DNA of 64,000 nucleotides. Source: Dermacoccus nishinomiyaensis (GTDB taxonomy: Bacteria > Actinomycetota > Actinomycetes > Actinomycetales > Dermatophilaceae). Shown piece after piece: positions 45,030 through 53,744 of this stretch. The first letter of the stretch is position 1. Each line of letters starts with the position of its first letter. The notes under the pieces were generated by a model, which was given only the letters and a program-made list of their open reading frames with translations, searched no databases and was not told where the DNA came from. The DNA lies in NCBI RefSeq assembly GCF_900447535.1, contig NZ_UFXX01000001.1:434001-498000 (forward strand), read 5' to 3'. Made by a program: the position numbers and the translations under genes.

Positions 45030-46283
45030 ATGCGTGCGATCCGACAGTCGAACAAGCTCCAGAACGTCCGCTACGACGTGCGTGGCCCGATCCTGGAGGA
45101 GGCGCAGCGGCTCGAGGCCGAGGGTCACAAGATCCTGAAGCTCAACATCGGCAACACGGCGCCGTTCGGATTCGAGGCGCCGGAGGCGATCCTCGCGGAC
45201 ATGAAGCACCACCTGCACCACGCGCAGGGCTACAGCGACAGCCGCGGCATCTATTCGGCGCGCACGGCCGTCGCGCAGTACTACCAGAGCCGCGGCCTCA
45301 AGGACACGCAGGTCGAGGACGTCTACATCGGCAACGGCGTCTCCGAGCTCATCACGATGGTGCTGCAGGCGTTCGTCGACGACGGCAACGAGATCCTCGT
45401 GCCCGCCCCCGACTATCCGCTGTGGACCGGTGCGGTCTCCCTCACCGGCGGTACGCCCGTGCACTACCTGTGCGACGAGGAGAACGGCTGGAACCCGGAT
45501 CTGGCGGACATCGAGTCGAAGATCACCGAGAACACCCACGCCATCGTCATCATCAATCCGAACAACCCCACGGGCGCCGTCTACTCCGAGGATGTCGTGC
45601 GCGGCCTCGTCGACATCGCGCGCCGCCACGACCTCGTCGTCATGGCCGACGAGATTTACGAGAAGATCCTGTTCGAGGACGCTGTGCACCACCACGCCGC
45701 GACGTTCGCGGGCGACGACGTCCTGTGCCTCACCTTCAGCGGCCTGTCCAAGGCCTACCGCGTGTGCGGTTACCGCGCCGGCTGGGTCATGATCTCCGGG
45801 CCGAAGCACCTCGCCGAGGACTTCCTCGAGGGTCTGACGCTGCTCGCCAACATGCGCATGTGCGCCAACGTGCCCGCGCAGCACGCCATCCAGACCGCGC
45901 TCGGCGGCTACCAGTCGATCAACGAGCTCATCGGGCCCGACGGCCGCTTCTACGAACAATCGATGCTGGCCTGGCGAATGCTCAACGAGATCCCCGGCGT
46001 CAGCTGCGTCAAGCCGATGGGCTCGCTCTACACCTTCCCGCGCCTCGACCCCGAGATCTACCCGATCGACAACGACCAGGACTTCGTCATCGACCTCCTG
46101 CGGGCCAAGAAGATCCTCGTCACGCACGGCACGGGCTTCAACTGGGTCGCCCCCGACCACTTCCGACTCGTCACGCTGCCCGACGTCGACGTGCTCGAAG
46201 AGGCCATCGGACGCATCGCCGACTTCCTCGAGGACTACCGCCACCGCGCCGGCACCGGCGACCTCGTGCCCGAACGCGCCTGA
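45030..46283 (+). CDS. PLP-dependent aminotransferase, AlaA-like
   Basis: A 417-residue class I/II aminotransferase. 'RYDVRGPILEEAQRLEAEGHKILKLNIGN' and 'ARTAVAQYYQSRGL' are those of alanine aminotransferase AlaA; 'INPNNPTGAVYSEDV', 'ADEIYEKILFED' and the PLP lysine motif 'SGLSKAYRVCGYRAGW' are plain. It probably forms alanine from pyruvate and glutamate. ATG 45030 fits the family start; a GTG two codons earlier is possible. A strong hairpin follows. Confidence 0.88.
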   Translation: MRAIRQSNKLQNVRYDVRGPILEEAQRLEAEGHKILKLNIGNTAPFGFEAPEAILADMKHHLHHAQGYSDSRGIYSARTAVAQYYQSRGLKDTQVEDVYIGNGVSELITMVLQAFVDDGNEILVPAPDYPLWTGAVSLTGGTPVHYLCDEENGWNPDLADIESKITENTHAIVIINPNNPTGAVYSEDVVRGLVDIARRHDLVVMADEIYEKILFEDAVHHHAATFAGDDVLCLTFSGLSKAYRVCGYRAGWVMISGPKHLAEDFLEGLTLLANMRMCANVPAQHAIQTALGGYQSINELIGPDGRFYEQSMLAWRMLNEIPGVSCVKPMGSLYTFPRLDPEIYPIDNDQDFVIDLLRAKKILVTHGTGFNWVAPDHFRLVTLPDVDVLEEAIGRIADFLEDYRHRAGTGDLVPERA

Positions 46284-46294
46284 CGGCAGCAGAC

Positions 46295-46335
46295 GACGAA
46301 CGGCCGCTCACCCCGAGGGTGAGCGGCCGTTCGTC
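46295..46335. terminator. Bidirectional terminator between aminotransferase and gcvP
   Basis: A perfect 19-bp stem (GACGAACGGCCGCTCACCC and its inverse) with a 3-nt loop lies between two convergent genes. Confidence 0.85.
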
Positions 46336-46369
46336 GCGGCGCTGTCAGCAGCGGCGCATCAGCTCCTCA

Positions 46370-49237
46370 TCAGCCTTCGTAAGCCTCGGGCGCCGGGCAG
46401 GAGCAGATGAGGTTGCGGTCGCCGTACGCACCGTCGATGCGGCGAACGGGCGCCCAGTACTTGCTGCGCGGGTCGGTCGAGCCCGGGTAGACGGCGTCGC
46501 GACGCTCGTACGGGTGCTCCCAGTCGCTCGTCAACGACTCCGCGGTGTGCGGCGCGTGACGCAGGGCCGACTCGTCGGCGGCGACCTTGCCGTCGATGAC
46601 GTCCTGGATCTCGGCGCGGATGGCGAGCATCGCGTCGACGAAGCGGTCGAGCTCCTCGAGCGACTCGGACTCCGTCGGCTCGACCATGAGCGTGCCCGCG
46701 ACGGGGAAGCTCATCGTCGGGGCGTGGAAGCCGTAGTCGATGAGGCGCTTGGCGACGTCGTCGACGGTGATGCCCGACTCCTTCGTCAGCGGACGCAGGT
46801 CGAGGATGCACTCGTGCGCGACGAGACCGTCGGAACCCGCGTAGAGCACCGGGTAGGCCTCGCGCAGACGCTTCGCGACGTAGTTGGCGTTGACGACGGC
46901 CATCTGCGTCGCCTTCGTCAGCCCCTCGCCGCCCATGAGACGCACGTACGCCCACGAGATCGGCAGGATGCTCGCCGAGCCGAACGGCGCCGCCGAGATC
47001 GGGCCGACGCCCGTGGCGGGACCGGCCTCCGCGAACAGCGGGTGGTTCGGCAGGTGCGGCGCGAGGTGCTCACGCACCGCGACCGGGCCGACGCCGGGGC
47101 CACCGCCGCCGTGCGGGATGCAGAACGTCTTGTGCAGGTTGAGGTGCGACACGTCGCCGCCGAACTTGCCCGGCTGAGCGAGCCCCACCATCGCGTTGAG
47201 GTTGGCGCCGTCGACGTACACCTGGCCACCGGCCTCGTGGACGAGGCTGCAGATCTCGGTGATCGTGTCCTCGAACACACCGTGTGTAGAGGGGTAGGTG
47301 ATCATGATGGCCGCGAGGTTCTCGCCGTGCTCCTTGAGCTTGGCCTTGAAGTCGTCGAGGTCGACCTCACCCGAGGCGGCCGTCTTGACGACGACGACCT
47401 TGAGGCCCGCCATGACGGCCGACGCCGCGTTCGTGCCGTGCGCCGAGGCGGGGATGAGGCAGATGTTGCGGTGCCCCTCACCGTTCGCCTCGTGGTAGGC
47501 GTGGATCGCGAGCAAGCCGGCGAACTCACCCTGCGAGCCGGCGTTCGGCTGCAACGAGATGTCGTCGTAGCCGGTGATCTCGCACAGCCAGCCCTCGAGG
47601 TCGGCGATGAGCTCGCGGATGCCCTCGTTCTGGTTGGCGGGCGCGAACGGGTGCAGGTGAGCGAACTCGGGCCACGTCACCGCTTCCATCTCGGTCGTGG
47701 CGTTGAGCTTCATCGTGCACGAACCGAGTGGGATCATGCCGCGATCGAGCGCGTAGTCGCGGTCGGCGAGGCGACGCAGGTAGCGCAGCATCGCGGTCTC
47801 GCTGTGGTGGCTGTTGAACACCGGGTGCGTGAGGTATTCCTCCGTGCGCTCGATCTCCTTCGGCCACGCCGTGTTCTCCGCCGCCTCACGGGCGCGGAAG
47901 CCCCATGCGGCGCCGAGCGCGTCGAGCTCGTCCTCGCTCGTCGTCTCGTCGACGCTGACGTAGACGGTGTCGTCATCGGCCTTCCACACGTTGACGCCGT
48001 GCTCGAGGGCCGAGTCGACGAGCGACTGGGCGCGACCCTCGGCGCGCACCGCGAGGGTGTCGAAGAACGTGTCGTGCTCGACCTCGAGGCCGGCCTTCGG
48101 CAGCGCCGTCGCGAGGCGGCGAGCGGTCTCGTGGACACGCTCGGCGATCGCCTTCAGCCCCTGAGGGCCGTGGTAAACGGCGTACATCGACGCCATGACG
48201 GCGAGCAACACCTGGGCGGTGCAGATGTTCGACGTCGCCTTTTCGCGGCGGATGTGCTGCTCACGCGTCTGCAGCGCGAGGCGGTACGCCTGGTTGCCGT
48301 CCGCGTCCACCGAGACGCCGACGAGGCGGCCCGGCATGTTGCGCTCCAGGCCGGAGCGGACGGCCATGAATCCGGCGTGCGGGCCACCGAAACCCATCGG
48401 GACTCCGAAGCGCTGCGAGCTGCCGACGGCGACGTCGGCTCCCCACGAACCGGGCGAGGCGAGCAGCGTCAGCGCGAGCAGGTCCGTCGCGGCGGTGATG
48501 AGGGCGCCGTGCTCGTGCGCGGCGTCGGCGAGCTTCTTCCACGCGACGATCTGACCGTCCGCCGCCGGGTACTGGACGACGACGCCGAACACGCTGCGAC
48601 CACCGGCCGCCTCGACGAGGGCCTCGGTCGAGTCGACACCGCGCAGGTCGGCGACGATGACGTCGAGCCCGAGCGGCGTCGCGCGGGTCTGTGTCACGGC
48701 GATGCTCTGCGGCATGACCTTCGCGTCGACCAGGAGCACCGCATCCTTGGGCGCCTTGCTGACGCGGCGCATCAGCGTCATCGCCTCGGCGACGGCGGTC
48801 GCCTCGTCGAGCAACGACGAACCGGCCGTCGCGAGCCCTGTGAGGTCGGTGACGACGGTCTGGAAGTTGAGCAGCGCCTCGAGGCGGCCCTGGCTGATCT
48901 CCGGCTGGTACGGCGTGTAAGCGGTGTACCAGGCCGGGTTCTCGAGGATGTTGCGCTTGATGACACCCGGGGTGTGCGTGCCGTAGTAGCCGAGGCCGAT
49001 CATCGAGGTGAGCACCGCGTTGCGCGACGCCCTCTCCCGCAGCTCGGCGAGGACGGCGGCCTCCGACGGCGCGGCATCGAGGGCGAGGGGGCGCTGCTGC
49101 GCGATCGTCTGCGGCACCGCACGCGCGATGAGATCGTCGAGCGAGCTCGCACCGATCGTTTCGAGCATGTGGTCGAGATCGTCGTCGCCGGGGCCGATGT
49201 GGCGGGCGACGAAGGGGGCGAGCGATTCGCTGGTCAT
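46370..49237 (-). CDS. gcvP: Glycine dehydrogenase (decarboxylating), P-protein
   Basis: A 955-residue PLP enzyme of the glycine cleavage system, decarboxylating glycine onto the lipoyl arm of GcvH. It has the fused alpha2-type architecture: N-half starting '[17 protein letters not shown]', C-half with '[19 protein letters not shown]', '[14 protein letters not shown]' and the PLP-lysine '[20 protein letters not shown]'. The ATG at 49237 follows GGGAGTCC; a GTG six codons earlier is less likely. A glycine riboswitch lies directly upstream, so it is induced by glycine. It is the last gene of the conserved block; gcvH is 3 kb upstream and gcvT is not present. Confidence 0.96.
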   Translation of the reverse strand: MTSESLAPFVARHIGPGDDDLDHMLETIGASSLDDLIARAVPQTIAQQRPLALDAAPSEAAVLAELRERASRNAVLTSMIGLGYYGTHTPGVIKRNILENPAWYTAYTPYQPEISQGRLEALLNFQTVVTDLTGLATAGSSLLDEATAVAEAMTLMRRVSKAPKDAVLLVDAKVMPQSIAVTQTRATPLGLDVIVADLRGVDSTEALVEAAGGRSVFGVVVQYPAADGQIVAWKKLADAAHEHGALITAATDLLALTLLASPGSWGADVAVGSSQRFGVPMGFGGPHAGFMAVRSGLERNMPGRLVGVSVDADGNQAYRLALQTREQHIRREKATSNICTAQVLLAVMASMYAVYHGPQGLKAIAERVHETARRLATALPKAGLEVEHDTFFDTLAVRAEGRAQSLVDSALEHGVNVWKADDDTVYVSVDETTSEDELDALGAAWGFRAREAAENTAWPKEIERTEEYLTHPVFNSHHSETAMLRYLRRLADRDYALDRGMIPLGSCTMKLNATTEMEAVTWPEFAHLHPFAPANQNEGIRELIADLEGWLCEITGYDDISLQPNAGSQGEFAGLLAIHAYHEANGEGHRNICLIPASAHGTNAASAVMAGLKVVVVKTAASGEVDLDDFKAKLKEHGENLAAIMITYPSTHGVFEDTITEICSLVHEAGGQVYVDGANLNAMVGLAQPGKFGGDVSHLNLHKTFCIPHGGGGPGVGPVAVREHLAPHLPNHPLFAEAGPATGVGPISAAPFGSASILPISWAYVRLMGGEGLTKATQMAVVNANYVAKRLREAYPVLYAGSDGLVAHECILDLRPLTKESGITVDDVAKRLIDYGFHAPTMSFPVAGTLMVEPTESESLEELDRFVDAMLAIRAEIQDVIDGKVAADESALRHAPHTAESLTSDWEHPYERRDAVYPGSTDPRSKYWAPVRRIDGAYGDRNLICSCPAPEAYEG

Positions 49238-49284
49238 GGAGGACTCCCGTGACACGTCGTGGGTGACGGCCAGCCGTTTGGCTG

Positions 49285-49419
49285 GCTACTCCCCCTCTGT
49301 CACACGCACGCGCTCCAGAGTTGCTTCACCTGGACGGTCCACTTCGCCTGAGAGGTTGCGGGGAGGCTTGCCCCTTCGGCGCCCGTGCTCGCGGCAACAG
49401 GTCTCTCCCGCCAGGTTCG
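49285..49419 (-). ncRNA. Glycine riboswitch upstream of gcvP
   Basis: On the minus strand the conserved glycine aptamer elements appear in order: GGGAGAGACC, GCGCCGAAGGGGCAA, CCTCTCAGGCGAAGTGGACC and a closing CTCTGGAG, followed by a GACAGAGGGG element. Only one aptamer is visible, so it is the singlet type. Between it and the ATG is a CCAGCC/GGCTGG hairpin that could form the expression platform. It should switch on gcvP when glycine is abundant. Confidence 0.88.
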
Positions 49420-49488
49420 ACAGCGAACACCACAGTACCCGACACCCCTCGCGGGTATCGGGTACTCGAACGGACGAAAAGAGGCGGG

Positions 49489-50070
49489 TCAGCCGGCCTT
49501 CTTCGCGACGCGACGGCGGCGCAACTCGTCGCCGGGGTGCTCGGCCATCTCGGTGGCGTCGGGGCGCTCGCTCGGCAGTTCGGCGAGGGTGCCCTCGACC
49601 TCGCGCCAGACCGAACCGAGCGCGATGCCGAACACACCCTGGCCGCCGCGCAGCAAGTCGATGACCTGGTCGTCGCTCGTGCACTCGTACACGGACGCGC
49701 CATCGGACATCAGCGTGATGCCCGCCAGCTCGCGCACGCCGTGGTCGCGTAGCGCCGCGACGGCGACCCGGATCTGCTGCAAGGAGACACCCGCGTCGAG
49801 CAGGCGCTTGATGACCTTGAGGACGAGGACGTCGCGGAACGAGTACAGACGCTGGTGGCCGGAGCCGCTGACGTTGCGCACCGACGGCTCGAGCAGACCC
49901 GTGCGGGCCCAGTAGTCGAGCTGACGGTAGGTGACGCCCGCCGCGCGGCAGGCGGCGGGGCCGCGGTAGCCGAGCGTAGCGTCGTCGAGCGCTGCGGTAC
50001 GGCTGACATCCGCATCGAGCGGCGCATGAACCTGCTTCTGCGATTCGTGCGCCTTGCCGGTGCTGACCAC
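49489..50070 (-). CDS. MerR-family regulator (Rv1830-like)
   Basis: A 193-residue regulator. A winged helix-turn-helix begins at 'LGYRGPAACRAAGVTYRQLDYWARTGLLEPSVR' (about residues 34-66) with the MerR wing 'GHQRLYSFRDVLVLKVIKRLLDAGVSLQQIR'. The effector part lacks the Cys pattern of metal sensors. The gene order matches M. tuberculosis Rv1830, a conserved regulator thought to act on cell growth. The GTG at 50070 follows AGGAGG at five bases. Confidence 0.85.
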   Translation of the reverse strand: MVSTGKAHESQKQVHAPLDADVSRTAALDDATLGYRGPAACRAAGVTYRQLDYWARTGLLEPSVRNVSGSGHQRLYSFRDVLVLKVIKRLLDAGVSLQQIRVAVAALRDHGVRELAGITLMSDGASVYECTSDDQVIDLLRGGQGVFGIALGSVWREVEGTLAELPSERPDATEMAEHPGDELRRRRVAKKAG

Positions 50071-50269
50071 GGCGACCTCCTGGAAGAACAAAGACGTGAG
50101 CACGTGCAGCACGCCCTCTTGACTCCCTCAACGGTACGGGCGCGGGTCGCGCCGGGCAACGATTCGACACGCGACACGCCGGAAAGATTTCCCGTCATGA
50201 CGCGCCATCACGGTCTGATCACGAACATTCACGTTCGAGTCGACGGTGAGTTCCACCCCTGCGCTACAG

Positions 50270-50286
50270 CTCAACGTTAAGTTGAG
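50270..50286. promoter_or_regulatory. Candidate MerR-type operator
   Basis: CTCAACGTTAAGTTGAG is a near-perfect 17-bp palindrome with GTTAAC-like flanks (GGGTTAACTC follows). It lies in the 223-bp region between the nuclease stop and the start of the Rv1830-like MerR gene and resembles MerR-family boxes such as SoxR sites in shape. It may autoregulate the downstream gene. Confidence 0.45.
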
Positions 50287-50293
50287 GGTTAAC

Positions 50294-50776
50294 TCATTCG
50301 CCCGGTTCCTCGAAGTCGTCGGCGCTCACCTGGTCGAGGAATTCGCGGAATTTCTCGACCTCTTCCTCCTGCTCGTCGGCCACCTCGAGCCCAGCGGCGG
50401 TGACGACGGCGTCGTCGACGAGGATCGGCGTCTGGGCGCGCACGGCGAGGGCCACGGCATCACTCGCGCGCGCATCGACGCGGCCGCCGTCGTCGAAGAC
50501 GAGGCTCGCCTCGAAGACGTCGTCGACGAGACGCGAGATCTCGACGTGGTCGAGGGCGCGACCGGAGGCGGCGGCGACGTCGAGGAGCAGATCGTGCGTC
50601 AGCGGGCGGGGCGCTTCGACGCCCTCGGCGTACAGGGCGATGATGGAGGCCTCGGACGAACCGATCCACAATGGGACGTGGATGGGGCCCGATTCGATCC
50701 GCAGCAGCAGCACGGGGCTTGCGGTGGGGACGTCCATGCGGATTCCGGCGATCTCAGCGCGTTTCACGACGACCAC
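50294..50776 (-). CDS. Bifunctional nuclease family protein (DUF151)
   Basis: A 160-residue protein of the DUF151 bifunctional nuclease family (Rv1829-like). The core 'VLLLRIESGPIHVPLWIGSSEASIIAL' and 'DARASDAVALAVRAQTPILVDDAVV' are characteristic, and the tail is strongly acidic ('EQEEEVEKF'). DNase/RNase activity was reported for plant members; the bacterial role is unclear. The GTG at 50776 follows GGAGTAGC; a GTG three codons later is an alternative. Confidence 0.87.
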   Translation of the reverse strand: MVVVKRAEIAGIRMDVPTASPVLLLRIESGPIHVPLWIGSSEASIIALYAEGVEAPRPLTHDLLLDVAAASGRALDHVEISRLVDDVFEASLVFDDGGRVDARASDAVALAVRAQTPILVDDAVVTAAGLEVADEQEEEVEKFREFLDQVSADDFEEPGE

Positions 50777-50840
50777 GCTACTCCGTCGACGCCGCATCGG
50801 CGCGTGCCGGTCGCTCGCGCTCGGGGCGTGGCGAGCACCG

Positions 50841-51518
50841 TCAGTGACGCAGGCCGGCCTTGACGAGCGCGATGTGCAGCGCGAGAGCGCGCTGAGCGAT
50901 CGTCACGCGTTGCGTCGTGTCACGCAGCGGCACCTGCTCCACGAGACCGACCTCACGGTCGGCGGCGAGGCGGAACGGACGCAGGTGACGGGCCTGCACA
51001 CCGAACTCAGCGAGCCCGGCAGCAGCTGTCGCGACGGCGAGTGCGTCGGCGTCGAAGTGACCACCGGAATCAGCGCGGATGAGGCCGAAGGTCACGAGGT
51101 CGTCGATGAGCGAGGTGCTCGCCTGAGCCCCACGGGCCAGTTCGTCGCGCGTCAGCGACAGGTTCTCGCGGGGCGCGGCCGTGAGCTGTTCCTCGCTCGG
51201 GACGTCTTCGTCGACGTGTTGAGCGGGGACGGCGGGCACGGCAGTCGCCATGACGTCCTCGTCCGGGGTGAGACCGCGATCGTAGGCGTCGAGGGCGTCA
51301 CGGATGACCTTGAGCGGCCAGAAGCGGTCACGCTGCGCGCGCAGCACGAAGCGGAGGCGGTCGATGTCCTCGTGTGAGTAGCGGCGGTAGCCCGAATCGG
51401 AGCGCTTCGGCGAAACGAGCCCCTGCGCGTCGAGGAAACGGACCTTGGAGACGGTGAGGTCGGGAAACTCCTCGCGCAGTTCGTCGAGAACACCGCTGAT
51501 CGTGAGACCGTGCGCCAT
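50841..51518 (-). CDS. ftsR: MerR-family regulator FtsR (Rv1828-like)
   Basis: A 225-residue MerR protein. The DNA-binding domain is at the N-terminus: 'LTISGVLDELREEFPDLTVSKVRFLDAQGLVSPKRSDSGYRRYSHEDIDRLRFVL', with the effector helices after residue 110 but no metal-site cysteines. In Corynebacterium glutamicum the homologue FtsR activates ftsZ; conserved position after garA supports the same identity. It starts 11 bases after garA. Confidence 0.88.
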   Translation of the reverse strand: MAHGLTISGVLDELREEFPDLTVSKVRFLDAQGLVSPKRSDSGYRRYSHEDIDRLRFVLRAQRDRFWPLKVIRDALDAYDRGLTPDEDVMATAVPAVPAQHVDEDVPSEEQLTAAPRENLSLTRDELARGAQASTSLIDDLVTFGLIRADSGGHFDADALAVATAAAGLAEFGVQARHLRPFRLAADREVGLVEQVPLRDTTQRVTIAQRALALHIALVKAGLRH

Positions 51519-51529
51519 GCGTGAAGCCC

Positions 51530-51976
51530 TCAGGCCTTCGTCGGGGCCGCGTAGTAGGTGAGACGGTACTTGCCGATCATGACCTCGTCACCGGTGCGCA
51601 GCTTCGCCTGGTCGACGAGCTGACGCGCGACGTACGTGCCGTTGAGCGAGCCGATGTCCTGCACGCTGTAGCCATCCTCGTCACGCACGAAGATCGCGTG
51701 ACGTCGCGAGACGGTGATGTCGTCGAGGAAGATGTCGCTCTTCGGGTGACGCCCGGCGCTGACCTCGGCGGCGTCGAGCAGGAAGCGCGCCCCGGCGTTG
51801 GGCCCGCTGAGGGCGATGAGCAGGGCGGTGTTCGGGCGCAACGCCTCGACCATGGCCTGGTCGGCGGGCGACAGGCTGCGCGGCGCCTCCGTCGACAAGG
51901 TCGCAGCGGCCTCGTGCGAGCCAGGGACGCCGATCGTCGTGGCGTCACCGACGTAGGTGTTCTGCTCGTCAACCAT
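51530..51976 (-). CDS. garA: FHA-domain regulator GarA/OdhI
   Basis: A 148-residue inhibitor of 2-oxoglutarate dehydrogenase and glutamate metabolism enzymes, switched by Ser/Thr kinases (PknB/PknG type). The FHA domain occupies about residues 60-135 with the phosphothreonine-binding residues in 'SAGRHPKSDIFL', 'ITVSRRHAIF' and 'GSLNGTYVARQ'. The kinase-target N-terminus reads 'YVGDATTIGV', keeping two Thr but not the usual ETTS form. ATG 51976 is chosen; a GTG three codons upstream is possible. Gene order gcvH-garA-ftsR matches M. tuberculosis. Confidence 0.92.
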   Translation of the reverse strand: MVDEQNTYVGDATTIGVPGSHEAAATLSTEAPRSLSPADQAMVEALRPNTALLIALSGPNAGARFLLDAAEVSAGRHPKSDIFLDDITVSRRHAIFVRDEDGYSVQDIGSLNGTYVARQLVDQAKLRTGDEVMIGKYRLTYYAAPTKA

Positions 51977-52069
51977 GGTGTGCACCCCCGCGCCGCGACG
52001 ACGCCGTTCGTGGATCTCGCCTCAGCCGCGAAGGGCTGGAGGGCTCGGAATTGTTGGTCAGAATACCGT

Positions 52070-52100
52070 CACCCGGCGATCGTCGTGCAATCGCCGGGTG
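52070..52100. terminator. Hairpin between gcvH and garA
   Basis: Eleven-base arms CACCCGGCGAT / ATCGCCGGGTG pair around a 9-nt loop, 18 bases after the gcvH stop. It may attenuate transcription from gcvH into garA. Confidence 0.6.
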
Positions 52101-52118
52101 GTCTGGTCCTCGAGGAGC

Positions 52119-52508
52119 TCAGTCGAGCGAGGCGCGGTAGGCCTCGACGTCCATGAGGGCCTCGACGGCGGAGGCGTCGGAGACGCGGATCTCGAACATC
52201 CAACCCGACTCGTACGGGTCGGTGTTGACCGTGCCCGGCTCGGCGTCCAGCGTGTCGTTGACGGCGACGATCTCGCCGTCGAGCGGGGAGTACAGGTCGC
52301 TGACCGACTTCGTCGACTCGACCTCGCCGCACGACTCACCGGCGGTGACGGTGTCGCCGACGGCCGGCAGGCTGACGTAGACGACGTCACCAAGAGCGTC
52401 CTGGGCGTACGACGTGATGCCGACGCGCACTGTGCCCTCGCCCTTGTCGGCCACCCACTCGTGGTCCTCGGTGTAGCGCAGGTCGGCGGGGTACTGAAGA
52501 TCGCTCAT
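52119..52508 (-). CDS. gcvH: Glycine cleavage system H protein
   Basis: A 129-residue lipoyl carrier of the glycine cleavage system. The lipoylated lysine is in 'GEVESTKSVSDLYSPL' (Lys about residue 67), and 'DHEWV', 'GITSYAQDALGDVVYVSLP' and 'NTDPYESGWMFEIRV' are standard. The start follows AAGGAGAG. It shuttles the aminomethyl group from GcvP to GcvT; gcvP is 3 kb downstream on the same strand and gcvT is elsewhere. Confidence 0.96.
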   Translation of the reverse strand: MSDLQYPADLRYTEDHEWVADKGEGTVRVGITSYAQDALGDVVYVSLPAVGDTVTAGESCGEVESTKSVSDLYSPLDGEIVAVNDTLDAEPGTVNTDPYESGWMFEIRVSDASAVEALMDVEAYRASLD

Positions 52509-52554
52509 GACTCTCCTTGGTTGGTCGTCGTGGTGTCGGCGAACACGGTGGGGT

Positions 52555-53391
52555 TCACTTCGCCCCGGCGATCGAGGTGATCTTGTTCGTGGCGCCCTCG
52601 GTGACCTTAACCCGGGCGCCTGCTTGTGTCAGCGTATCCGTCACACCACCCGGAATGGCCATTGCGGTGCTCATCGTGTGCGGATCGCCGATGGCCGTGA
52701 TCGTGAACGTCGAGGGCAGCTTGTCGCCCTGCACGCCGGCCGATCCGTCGACGTCCGAGAACCACGTCGAGGCGATGACGCGGTGACCGCCGACGTCGAT
52801 CGACTCGGCGCCCGCGTCCCGCAGTTCCTGCACGGCGTCGAGCACGTTCGCGGACGTCACCTTCTCACCGCCGTCGACGCTGATCGTGATGCCGGGGCCG
52901 CTGACGGCGACGCTGCCGTTGAGGATGCGCATCTGGTCGAGTCGCTTCTGCGCGTCCTCGACGGCGGCTCGGTCACCGCCGGAGGCCAGCTTCGACTTGC
53001 TCTCGCGCAGGTCGCCCAGCTCCGTCTCGAGGCGCGCCGACTGATCCTGCACGGTCGACAGCAGCGCCACGAGGTCGGACTGCGACAGGTTGTCCAGGCC
53101 GGACTTCTCGTGCTGACGCACCTGCGTCATGACGGCGAAGCCCAGCCCGAGCGCGAGCACGGACGCCGCGAGGGTCCCGACGCCGGTGCCGGGGCCGCCG
53201 AACGCGAACCGCTTCCACGGACGGTGGTGCGCCTGGGGCGGCGAGCCCGCGTCTGAGGAGTTCTCGCCCCAGGGGTTCTCGGGCCGAGGCTCGGACCCGT
53301 GCGGGGCCTGAGCGTCGAGCTGCCCCTCGGGCGTCGTCTCACGCGGGGTCGCGGGCTCGTCAGCAGGTGTGCGCATGCCGGGGGCACTCAT
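52555..53391 (-). CDS. DUF881 family membrane-anchored protein (Rv1825-like)
   Basis: A 278-residue protein with a polar N-terminus of about 60 residues, one transmembrane helix ('GTLAASVLALGLGFAVMTQV', about residues 73-92), a short coiled coil ('QDQSARLETELGDLRESKSKL') and the extracytoplasmic DUF881 domain ('LNGSVAVSGPGITISVDGG', 'AVQELRDAGAESIDVGGHRV'). DUF881 proteins accompany cell-division genes. Its ATG overlaps the stop of sbp by four bases. Confidence 0.9.
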   Translation of the reverse strand: MSAPGMRTPADEPATPRETTPEGQLDAQAPHGSEPRPENPWGENSSDAGSPPQAHHRPWKRFAFGGPGTGVGTLAASVLALGLGFAVMTQVRQHEKSGLDNLSQSDLVALLSTVQDQSARLETELGDLRESKSKLASGGDRAAVEDAQKRLDQMRILNGSVAVSGPGITISVDGGEKVTSANVLDAVQELRDAGAESIDVGGHRVIASTWFSDVDGSAGVQGDKLPSTFTITAIGDPHTMSTAMAIPGGVTDTLTQAGARVKVTEGATNKITSIAGAK

Positions 53392-53720
53392 GCCTTGAAG
53401 ATGTGACGACGGATGGAGGCGACGTTCGTGAAGATGCGCAAGCCGAGAACGACGACGACACCCGTCGACAGCTGACTGCCGACGCCGAGCTGGTCGCCGA
53501 GGAAGACGATGAACGCTGCGACGACGACGTTCGACAGGAACGACACGACGAAGACCTTGTCGTCGAAGATGCCGTCGAGCGCCGCGCGCAGACCACCGAA
53601 CAGCGCATCGAGCGCGGCGATGACGGCGATCGGCAGGTACGGCTGCATCCACACGGGGACGTCGGGGTGCAGCCACAGCCCGAGGGCGAGGCCGACTGCG
53701 AGTCCGATGGCAGGTAACAA
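53388..53720 (-). CDS. sbp: Small basic protein Sbp (DUF1290)
   Basis: A 110-residue membrane protein with three hydrophobic segments. The DUF1290 signature 'YLPIAVIAALDALFGGLRAALDGIFDDKVFVVSFLSNVVVAAFIVFLGDQLGVG' is very clear. The start appears to be TTG at 53720, six bases after a GAGGAG site. In Bacillus sbp lies in the ftsAZ region; in actinobacteria it is sandwiched between two DUF881 genes, as here. Confidence 0.92.
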   Translation of the reverse strand: MLPAIGLAVGLALGLWLHPDVPVWMQPYLPIAVIAALDALFGGLRAALDGIFDDKVFVVSFLSNVVVAAFIVFLGDQLGVGSQLSTGVVVVLGLRIFTNVASIRRHIFKA

Positions 53721-53744
53721 CGTGTTCTCCTCGGGGGTGGTGCG

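Noticed and set aside
44723-49252. A 1509-codon open frame on the plus strand across gcvP
   Set aside because: It is the antisense shadow of gcvP and its neighbours. Its translation is Arg/Asp/Val-rich with no domain, while gcvP on the minus strand is conserved along its whole length.
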